Source of the DNA: CAZJNX01 sp964547415
GTDB lineage: Bacteria; Pseudomonadota; Alphaproteobacteria; Rhizobiales; Amorphaceae
Assembly: GCA_964547415.1 (NCBI GenBank)
Contig: CAZJNX010000256.1
Span: forward strand, 1 to 6,084
DNA: 6,084 nucleotides
Direction: 5' to 3'
The translations under genes and the position numbers were made by a program. The notes beneath the pieces were generated by a model. That model saw only the letters and a program-made list of their open reading frames with translations, made no database searches and was not told the origin of the DNA. Shown here piece after piece: positions 1 to 5,508 of this stretch (within the stretch, counting starts at the first letter, position 1; each line of letters begins with the position of its first letter).

Positions 1-824
1 ATGTGGATGAAGGCGCGGGTCTGCCCGCCCGTCCCGTGGACGGTGAGCGGATAGTCGATCGCCGCCTGCATGAGGAAGCGGTTGAGCACGGTGCCGTAGT
101 CGCCGTCGTAGTCGAAGCGGTTGACGAGCCGTTCGTCGATGCTCGTCTCTTCGGTCTGCGTGCCCCACACGATCCCCTGGTGCAGGTCGGTGATCTTCAC
201 CCCGTTGTTCTTGTTGTAGAAATAAAAGAACAACTGATCCTGCGTCTTCGTCATGTGATAGATCGAGCCCGGGTTGGCCGGGTACAGGATCTCGTGGTCG
301 AGCAGGCCGAAGTCGGTGTCGACCTTCACCTGCAGGTAGCCTTCCGGGATTTTCATGCCGGCCGAGCCGTAGCCGTAGACGCCCATGGTCCCGAGGTGGA
401 CGAGGTGCACGTCGACGCCGCTCTCGACGATGGCGCACAGGACGTCGTGGGTCGCCGTCAGGTTGTTCTTGACGGTGTAGCGCTTCTCGACCGCCGACTT
501 CATCGAGTAGGGCGCGGCCCGCTGCTCGGCGAAGTGGACGATGGCGTCGGGTTGCTCCTGCCGGATGAGGGAGACGAGGCGGTGGTAGTTCTCGCCGATG
601 GTGAAGTTGTAGAAGGGGATTTCCTTGCCGGTGAGCTCCTTCCAGACCGCCAGCCGCTCCCGGATCGGCCGCACGGGGGTCAGCGACTCCACCTCGAGCT
701 CGACGTCGATCTTCCGGCGGGACAGGTTGTCGACGATGATGACGTCGTAACCGCGCTTCGACAGGTAGAGGCTGGTGGGCCAGCCGCAGAATCCGTCGCC
801 CCCCAGTACGATGATCTTCGGCAT
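1..824 (-). CDS. sqdB: UDP-sulfoquinovose synthase SqdB (3' end beyond window)
   Basis: Makes UDP-sulfoquinovose from UDP-glucose and sulfite, the sugar donor for the sulfolipid SQDG; a cytosolic NAD-dependent short-chain dehydrogenase/epimerase-type enzyme. The minus strand is open from ATG 824-822 to the window edge, giving 274 residues of an expected roughly 390-400. The N-terminal nucleotide-binding motif is GGDGFCGW (8-15), and DNLSRRKID (32-40) follows the Rossmann beta-2 strand. Family hallmarks are HFAEQRAAPYSM (97-108), LGTMGVYGYG (144-153) with the catalytic Thr146, YHMTK (189-193) with the Tyr/Lys pair, DLHQGIVWGT (213-222), and LTVHGTGGQTRAFIH (260-274). GGAG at 837-834, 9 nt before the ATG, supports this start. 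By recollection it resembles rhizobial SqdB. It is divergent from manC, so it has its own promoter. Any sqdC/sqdD-type partners would lie to the left, outside the window. Very confident of family; use for membrane lipid rather than a surface glycan is inferred. Confidence 0.95.
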   Translation of the reverse strand, partial: MPKIIVLGGDGFCGWPTSLYLSKRGYDVIIVDNLSRRKIDVELEVESLTPVRPIRERLAVWKELTGKEIPFYNFTIGENYHRLVSLIRQEQPDAIVHFAEQRAAPYSMKSAVEKRYTVKNNLTATHDVLCAIVESGVDVHLVHLGTMGVYGYGSAGMKIPEGYLQVKVDTDFGLLDHEILYPANPGSIYHMTKTQDQLFFYFYNKNNGVKITDLHQGIVWGTQTEETSIDERLVNRFDYDGDYGTVLNRFLMQAAIDYPLTVHGTGGQTRAFIH

Positions 825-901
825 GTGGTCTCGCTCCAGGCAGTGTCGATGCGCGGCCGCGCCACCGGCGGCGGCGCGGCGAGCCCGGCCCCGCGCACGG
901 C

Positions 902-931
902 GGGCCCCCTCCGGGCGGCCGGAGGAGGCCC
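902..931. repeat. GC-rich inverted repeat (hairpin)
   Basis: The arms 902-914 and 919-931 pair at 12 of 13 positions (one C/A mismatch at 907/926) around a 4-nt GCGG loop; the inner 7 bp, CCTCCGG/CCGGAGG, are perfect. There is no T-tract on either side, so it is not a classic intrinsic terminator. It lies between two divergent starts, so it could be a 5'-leader structure or an operator. Its role is unknown. Confidence 0.5.
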
Positions 932-971
932 GGCCACACGCGACGGCGGTCCGGCCCTTCATCCGGTCGAG

Positions 972-992
972 GGTCAGTTAATCCCCCTGACC
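972..992. repeat. Inverted repeat GGTCAG-N9-CTGACC, possible operator
   Basis: Perfect 6-bp arms (972-977 and 987-992) flank the 9-nt spacer TTAATCCCC. It sits in the most A/T-rich part of the divergent intergenic region, 148 nt before sqdB and 187 nt before manC. That position suits a binding site for a dimeric regulator or a small hairpin. The arms are short and could arise by chance. Confidence 0.3.
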
Positions 993-1178
993 GGGAAACG
1001 GAAGTGACCGCATGGAGAGGGTGCGTTCGCGCCCCTTCCTGTTGCAAATCGGCGTCATGCGCATTTCTTGCGCTCCGCCGCCGGCACGCCCCCTTGCACG
1101 TGGCTTTCCGGCGTGGCGCGGGTGCGTTGCCAAAGGACGGCGGGGGCTGTAGGCGGACGCCGTTGGAGGAAGGCTTCC

Positions 1179-2594
1179 ATGACGATCTATCCCGTCATCC
1201 TCGCCGGTGGGCGCGGCACGCGGCTGTGGCCGCTGTCGCGGGCCGACCGGCCCAAGCAGTTCCTGTCGCTCTATGGCGGGGAGAGCCTCTTTCGTAAGAC
1301 GCTGCGGCGCCACGCGGGCCGGCCTGGCGTCGCCTCGCCGGTGGTCGTCGCGGCGGAGGACTACCGGTTCGCCGTCGCCGACGAGATCACCCACGCCCGC
1401 CTGTCCGACGTGCGCAGCGTGATGGAACCGTGCGCCCGCAACACCGGCCCGGCGATCGCCGCCGCCGCCCTCACGATCGCCGCGGAGGATCCGCAGGGCG
1501 TCCTCCTCGTCCTGCCGTCGGACCACCTCGTGACCGCGGACGACGCCTATTTCGCCGCGATCGAGGCGGGCGTCGCGGCGGCGCGGGCAGGGCGGATGGT
1601 CACCTTCGGCGTCCATCCCACCTACCCGGAGACGGGCTACGGCTACATCGCCGCGGGCGCGAAGACGGGGGAGGGGGCCTTTTCGGTCGCCCGCTTCGTG
1701 GAGAAGCCGCCGCTCGAGGAGGCCGCCCGCCTGATCGCCGAGGGCGGGCACTACTGGAACGCGGGCGTCTTCGCCCTGTCGGCCACCGCCCTTGTCGACG
1801 AGCTCGCCGCCTGCGCGCCCGACGTCCTCGCCGCCGCCCGCACCGCGGTCGACGAGGCGGTCTCGGACGGGCGCGTCGTCGTCCTCGCGCGGGAGGCCTA
1901 CGAGCGGGCGCCCGAGATCTCCATCGACTACGCGCTGTTCGAGCGCACGCGGAAGGCGACGGTGGTGCCGCTGTCGTCCGCCTGGTCGGACGTCGGGTCC
2001 TGGCGCGCCTTCTGGCAGACGCTGGAGCGCGACGAGGCGGGCGTCGCCACCGTCGGCGACACCCTGTGCATCGATACGAAGAACGCCCTCGTCATGGCCG
2101 ACGGGGCGAAGGTCGTCACCCTCGGGGTGGAGGACCTCGCCATCGTGTCGACCCCCGATTCGGTCCTCGTCGCCCACCTCGACCGGACGCAGGACGTGAA
2201 GGAGGTGGTGGCACGGCTGAAGCGCTCGGGCGATACGGTCCTGTGCGAGGAATCGCGCACCGCCTTGCGCCCCTGGGGCGGCTACACCTCCGTCATGAAG
2301 GGCTCCCGCTTCCAGGTGAAGCACCTGTTCGTCGCGCCGGGCAAGCGGCTCTCCCTCCAGAAGCACCACCACCGGTCCGAGCACTGGGTGGTCGTCCGCG
2401 GCACGGCGGAGGTCACGATCGACGAGAAGGAGTTCGTCTTGACCGAGAACGAATCGGTCTACATCCCGCTCGGATCGGTCCACCGCCTCGCCAATCCAGG
2501 CCGCATGCTGCTCGAATTGATCGAGGTGCAGACCGGCTCCTACCTCGAGGAGGACGACATCGTGCGCCTCCTCGACGAATACGGCCGGCGCTGA
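1179..2594 (+). CDS. manC: Mannose-1-phosphate guanylyltransferase / mannose-6-phosphate isomerase (bifunctional)
   Basis: Two-domain cytosolic enzyme of 471 residues, the normal size for type II PMI/GMP proteins. It converts fructose-6-P to mannose-6-P (C-terminal domain) and mannose-1-P plus GTP to GDP-mannose (N-terminal domain). The transferase domain shows GGRGTRLWPLSR (10-21) followed by PKQF (25-28), CARNTGPA (85-92), PSDH (113-116), TGYGYI (152-157), FVEKP (173-177), YWNAGVF (192-198) and WSDVGSW (269-275). The isomerase cupin begins at RPWGGY (364-369) and carries the metal-binding QKHHHRSEHW (394-403), then YIPLGSVHRL and EEDDIVRLLDEYGR at the end. The start at 1179 is chosen because GGAGGAAGG (1165-1173) lies 5 nt upstream and homology begins at once; an in-frame ATG at 1068 would add 37 unrelated residues. 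It is followed 49 nt later by rmlB. GDP-mannose points to exopolysaccharide or LPS synthesis. Confidence 0.96.
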   Translation: MTIYPVILAGGRGTRLWPLSRADRPKQFLSLYGGESLFRKTLRRHAGRPGVASPVVVAAEDYRFAVADEITHARLSDVRSVMEPCARNTGPAIAAAALTIAAEDPQGVLLVLPSDHLVTADDAYFAAIEAGVAAARAGRMVTFGVHPTYPETGYGYIAAGAKTGEGAFSVARFVEKPPLEEAARLIAEGGHYWNAGVFALSATALVDELAACAPDVLAAARTAVDEAVSDGRVVVLAREAYERAPEISIDYALFERTRKATVVPLSSAWSDVGSWRAFWQTLERDEAGVATVGDTLCIDTKNALVMADGAKVVTLGVEDLAIVSTPDSVLVAHLDRTQDVKEVVARLKRSGDTVLCEESRTALRPWGGYTSVMKGSRFQVKHLFVAPGKRLSLQKHHHRSEHWVVVRGTAEVTIDEKEFVLTENESVYIPLGSVHRLANPGRMLLELIEVQTGSYLEEDDIVRLLDEYGRR

Positions 2595-2643
2595 CCCCGC
2601 CGCGCGCGGGTGCCGCCTGCCGAAGAGACAGGAAGGATCCTTC

Positions 2644-3699
2644 ATGAAGGTCGTCGTCACGGGTGGGGCCGGCTTCATCGGCTCGGCGGTCTGCCGGTAC
2701 CTCGTCTCGGAGGTGGGCGTGTCGGTCGTCAACGTCGACAAGCTCACCTACGCGGCCAACCTCGCCTCCCTCGCGCCGGTGGCGGACGACCCGCGCTACG
2801 CCTTCGTGAAGGCCGACATCTGCGACCGGGAGGCCATGAACGCCTTGATGGACGCGCACCGTCCGGACGGCATCATCCACCTTGCGGCCGAAAGCCACGT
2901 GGACCGGTCGATCGACGGGCCCCTCGCCTTCATCGAGACCAACGTGACGGGCACGGCCGTCCTCCTCGAGGCGGCGCGGCGCCACTGGACGGGCCTTGAG
3001 GGCGAGGCGAAGGAGCGCTTCCGCTTCCTGCACGTGTCGACGGACGAGGTGTTCGGCTCCCTCGGGGCCGACGGCTTCTTCCTCGAGGACACGCCCTACG
3101 ACCCGTCCTCGCCCTACGCCGCCTCCAAGGCGGGCGCCGACCACCTGGTCCGCGCCTGGCACCGCACCTACGGCTTCCCGGCGCTCCTGTCCAACTGCTC
3201 CAACAACTACGGGCCTTACCACTTCCCCGAGAAGCTCATTCCGCTCATGATCCTCAACGCGCTGGAGGGCAAGCCGCTGCCCGTCTACGGCGACGGCCGG
3301 AACGTGCGCGACTGGCTGTACGTGGAGGACCACGCGAGCGCCCTTTGGGCCATCTTCGAGAAGGGCCGGCCGGGCCAGTCCTACAACATCGGCTCGCGCA
3401 ACGAGCGCACCAACCTCGAGGTTGTGGAGACCATCTGCGACCTCCTCGACGCGGCGGCCCCGGGGGACCGCCCGCGGCGCGAGCTCATCACCTTCGTCGC
3501 CGACCGGCCGGGCCACGACCTGCGCTACGCCATCGACCCGACGCGGGTCGAAACCGAGATCGGCTGGCGCGCCGCGGAGACCTTCGAGAGCGGCATCGAC
3601 AAGACGGTCCGCTGGTACCTGTCCCGCCGCGACTGGTGGGAGCCCATCCGCGCGGGCCGCTACGCGGGCGAGCGCCTCGGCCTCAAGACCGCCGTCTGA
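2644..3699 (+). CDS. rmlB: dTDP-glucose 4,6-dehydratase
   Basis: Cytosolic NAD-dependent extended short-chain dehydrogenase of 351 residues (family norm about 350). It turns dTDP-glucose into dTDP-4-keto-6-deoxyglucose, the second step of dTDP-L-rhamnose synthesis and a branch point to other deoxysugars. The NAD-binding motif is TGGAGFIGS (6-14). DKLTYAANL follows the second strand, as usual in RmlB. HLAAESHVDRS, STDEVFG (132-138, with catalytic Asp134 and Glu135) and the Tyr158/Lys162 pair in SPYAASK are present. The substrate-binding segments SNCSNNYGPYHFPEKLIPL and VYGDGRNVRDWLYVEDHA are intact, as is the late DRPGHDLRYAID motif. AGGAAGGA (2630-2637) lies 6 nt before the ATG. It is probably co-transcribed with manC. 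rmlA, rmlC and rmlD are not in the window, so the final sugar is uncertain. An alternative name is rfbB. Confidence 0.96.
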   Translation: MKVVVTGGAGFIGSAVCRYLVSEVGVSVVNVDKLTYAANLASLAPVADDPRYAFVKADICDREAMNALMDAHRPDGIIHLAAESHVDRSIDGPLAFIETNVTGTAVLLEAARRHWTGLEGEAKERFRFLHVSTDEVFGSLGADGFFLEDTPYDPSSPYAASKAGADHLVRAWHRTYGFPALLSNCSNNYGPYHFPEKLIPLMILNALEGKPLPVYGDGRNVRDWLYVEDHASALWAIFEKGRPGQSYNIGSRNERTNLEVVETICDLLDAAAPGDRPRRELITFVADRPGHDLRYAIDPTRVETEIGWRAAETFESGIDKTVRWYLSRRDWWEPIRAGRYAGERLGLKTAV

Positions 3700-3711
3700 C
3701 CTTCGCCCGGC

Positions 3712-3763
3712 CGGCTCCGCCGTTTCCGCCCCAGCCGGCCCCGCGCGGCGCGCGCCGGAGCCG
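3712..3763 (+). repeat. Inverted repeat just after rmlB, possible transcript-end structure
   Basis: CGGCTCCG (3712-3719) is perfectly complementary to CGGAGCCG (3756-3763), with a 36-nt GC-rich loop. It begins 12 nt after the rmlB stop, a usual place for a 3'-end stabilising structure. No T-run follows, so intrinsic termination is not supported; a Rho-type end with a protective stem is possible. Confidence 0.25.
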
Positions 3764-3859
3764 CCCCGCGCCCCGCGTCGGCCGGCACCCGCCATCCCGT
3801 TCCCGGGTTCGGTGCCCTCGGCCGAGCGCCGCCGGCGTCGGCGCCCGGCGCCGATCGGC

Positions 3860-3890
3860 CCTCGCCTCGGCGGGCGCCGCCGAGGAGAGG
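3860..3890 (+). repeat. Strong hairpin upstream of actS
   Basis: The arms 3860-3873 and 3877-3890 pair at 13 of 14 positions (G3864/A3886 is the only mismatch) around a 3-nt GCG loop. The inner 9 bp, CCTCGGCGG/CCGCCGAGG, are perfect. There is no T-tract after it. It lies 161 nt after rmlB and 152 nt before actS. It may terminate or protect the manC-rmlB message, or shape the actS leader. Confidence 0.5.
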
Positions 3891-3905
3891 CGCGGCCGGT
3901 GGCAT

Positions 3906-3917
3906 CCGCCCGGGCGG
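3906..3917. repeat. 12-bp perfect palindrome CCGCCCGGGCGG
   Basis: A perfect palindrome without a spacer, 15 nt beyond the strong hairpin and 125 nt before actS. It could be a binding site for a dimeric protein, but palindromes of this kind are fairly common at this GC content. Confidence 0.25.
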
Positions 3918-4042
3918 CTTCGTCCGCCCCGCCATCGTCGGGTCGGGACGGACGCGGGGCCGCGCGCGGCGGCGATTGCCGGCGGCCGGGGCCGCGCCAT
4001 CTTCCACGCAGTTGCGAACCGGCGTTGCCGCCCCTGCGATCC

Positions 4043-5434
4043 ATGACGATGCGCGAGATCGACCAGACCGTCCACCGCTTCGGCCCCCACTTCGTGCGCC
4101 TCGACACGTTGATGCGCCTGCGCTGGCTCGCCATCCTGGGCCAGGGAGCGGCCGTCACCGTCGTGTCGTTCGGGCTCGGCTTCGAGATGCCGACCGCCCC
4201 CGCCTACGCCCTCATCGCCCTGTCGGCCTGGTCCAACGTGTTCCTCAGGATCCGCTTCTCCCGCGAGCGGCGCCTTCCCGAATGGTGGACCGCCGTCATC
4301 CTCGGCTTCGACATCCTGCAGCTCGCCGGCCTCCTCTTCCTCACCGGCGGCCTGCAGAACCCCTTCGCCCTCCTCATCATCGCGCCCGTCATGGTCTCCG
4401 CCACCTCCCTGTCGGCCCAGCGCACCATCGGCCTCGGCGTCCTCGTGGTCCTGTCGGCGACGCTCCTCGCCTTCGAGCACCTGCCGGTCCCCTGGTACCC
4501 GGACACGTCCTTCTCCTTGCCGCTCCTTTACGTGGCGGCGGTGTGGATCGCGCTCATCTGCTCCCTCGCCTTCATGGGCGCCTACGCCTTCCGCGTCGCC
4601 GAGGAGGGCCGGCAGCTTGCGAACGCGCTCGCCGCCACCGATATCGTGCTCGCGCGGGAGCAGAACCTCCACGCCCTCGACGGACTCGCCGCCGCGGCCG
4701 CCCACGAGCTCGGCACCCCCCTCGCCACCATCACCGTGGTGGCCAAGGAGCTGAAGCGGGAGATCGGCGCCGGTTCGCCCCACGCGGAGGACCTCGCCCT
4801 CCTGAGCGACCAGGCCGAGCGCTGCCGCGACATCCTGCGAAAGCTCGCGACCCTCGGGGCGGACGAGGGGGCGCCGATCGAGCGGATGCGCCTGAAGGCG
4901 CTCGTGGAGGAGGTGGTCGAGCCATCGCGCCTGTTCGACGTGGATCTGCAGATCGAGCTCGACGGCGAGGCGTCCGACGAGCCGGTGTTCGCCCGCAGCC
5001 CCGCGATCCTGTACGGGCTCGGCAACATCGTGGAGAACGCGGTCGACTTCGCCCGCACCACGGTCCGCGTGGAGGCCCGCTGGTCGGCCGCGCGCGTGAC
5101 GCTCGCCGTGAGCGACGACGGGGAGGGGTTTCCGGGCCACGTCCTCGAGCGCCTGGGCGACCCTTACGTGACGACCCGCAGCGAGGGTGGCACCTATGGC
5201 GGCGGCCTCGGCCTCGGCTTCTTCATCGCCAAGACCCTGCTGGAGCGCACCGGGGCGACGGTGGGCTTCGCCAACAAGTCGGCCCCGTCCTCGGGCGCGG
5301 TCGTCACGGTGAGCTGGCCGCGCCAGGCGGTCGACATCACGCGCCGCACTGCCGGCGAGGAGAGCTGGAACCAGCCGCTGGACGGGCCGGGCGGGGCCTT
5401 CCGCATCGCGGAGGCCACCCATCGGTCGGCCTGA
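4043..5434 (+). CDS. actS: Redox sensor histidine kinase ActS/RegB (PrrB)
   Basis: Inner-membrane sensor kinase of 463 residues that autophosphorylates in response to the redox state of the quinone pool and passes phosphate to ActR/RegA. Six hydrophobic segments lie at about 28-47, 52-68, 83-101, 108-123, 129-144 and 159-181. The family's quinone-sensing heptad GGLQNPF is at 102-108. The H-box AAAHELGTPLATI carries phospho-acceptor His221. The redox cysteine, Cys261 in QAERCRDIL, lies 40 residues later, the same spacing as His225/Cys265 in Rhodobacter capsulatus RegB. ATPase boxes follow: N-box NIVENAVDFA (328-337), DDGEGF (358-363) and GGGLGLGFF (386-394). Nothing looks damaged. The start is the weak point: no Shine-Dalgarno precedes ATG 4043 or the in-frame ATG 4049. 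Homologs likewise begin about 20 residues before the RLDTLMRLRW-type segment, which supports this region. actR follows 74 nt downstream. Confidence 0.95.
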   Translation: MTMREIDQTVHRFGPHFVRLDTLMRLRWLAILGQGAAVTVVSFGLGFEMPTAPAYALIALSAWSNVFLRIRFSRERRLPEWWTAVILGFDILQLAGLLFLTGGLQNPFALLIIAPVMVSATSLSAQRTIGLGVLVVLSATLLAFEHLPVPWYPDTSFSLPLLYVAAVWIALICSLAFMGAYAFRVAEEGRQLANALAATDIVLAREQNLHALDGLAAAAAHELGTPLATITVVAKELKREIGAGSPHAEDLALLSDQAERCRDILRKLATLGADEGAPIERMRLKALVEEVVEPSRLFDVDLQIELDGEASDEPVFARSPAILYGLGNIVENAVDFARTTVRVEARWSAARVTLAVSDDGEGFPGHVLERLGDPYVTTRSEGGTYGGGLGLGFFIAKTLLERTGATVGFANKSAPSSGAVVTVSWPRQAVDITRRTAGEESWNQPLDGPGGAFRIAEATHRSA

Positions 5435-5440
5435 CGGCCC

Positions 5441-5468
5441 AGCCCGCTGATCCGGGAGGCGGCGGGCT
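5441..5468 (+). repeat. Hairpin between actS and actR
   Basis: AGCCCGC (5441-5447) pairs perfectly with GCGGGCT (5462-5468), extended inward by T5448/G5461 (wobble) and G5449/C5460, leaving a 10-nt loop. It begins 7 nt after the actS stop, with no T-run after it. It could stabilise the actS message or tune the actS-to-actR ratio; which of these is unknown. Confidence 0.4.
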
Positions 5469-5508
5469 CCGTAACCCGTTTCACAACACACGTTCGAGGG
5501 ATGGAACG

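Larger units (their letters stand above)
825..1178. promoter_or_regulatory. Divergent intergenic region between sqdB and manC
   Basis: 354 nt with no convincing gene; reading frames open across it are by-products of high GC. It must hold the promoters of both divergent genes. I see no clear sigma-70 pair: TTGCAA at 1042-1047 could be a -35 element, but no good -10 follows at 16-18 nt. The left part (840-970) is extremely GC-rich. The stretch from about 974 to 1070 has more A/T and is the likelier promoter zone. Two inverted repeats, listed separately, lie at 902-931 and 972-992. Confidence 0.4.
3700..4042. other. Hairpin-rich intergenic region between rmlB and actS
   Basis: 343 nt with no supported gene. 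It is open in several frames only because stop codons are rare at this GC content, and the translations are low-complexity Arg/Pro/Ala/Gly strings. It must contain the end of the manC-rmlB transcript and probably the actS promoter, but no T-tract terminator and no clear -35/-10 pair is visible. Several inverted repeats are present: 3712-3719 with 3756-3763, 3860-3890 and 3906-3917. A/T content rises slightly just before actS (about 4000-4026). Confidence 0.5.

Noticed and set aside
3..1007. Long plus-strand open frame of 334 codons over the sqdB region
   Set aside because: It is antisense to a clearly recognisable SqdB and translates to low-complexity Val/Asp/Arg/Leu strings, the usual antisense shadow of GC-rich coding DNA.
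1082..1098. Sigma-54-like promoter (CGGCACG...TTGCA) upstream of manC
   Set aside because: The GG and GC dinucleotides are 11 nt apart instead of the strict 10, and the first T of TGGCAC is replaced by C.
1068..1178. Upstream in-frame ATG 1068 as the manC start
   Set aside because: It would add 37 residues unlike the family, without a good ribosome site; ATG 1179 has GGAGGAAGG and begins at the conserved domain.
978..2747. Long minus-strand open frame of 589 codons over manC
   Set aside because: Antisense to manC, without family motifs and rich in Arg/Gly/Asp. Similar minus-strand frames at 2413-4158 and 3683-5491 are rejected for the same reason.
3860..3890. Intrinsic terminator call for the strong hairpin
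   Set aside because: The stem is convincing but no T-tract follows on either strand, so it is listed only as an inverted repeat.
3812..4042. In-frame GTG 3812 as an earlier actS start
   Set aside because: It would add 77 low-complexity Arg/Pro/Ala residues absent from RegB/ActS proteins, whose N-terminus begins shortly before the first membrane segment.
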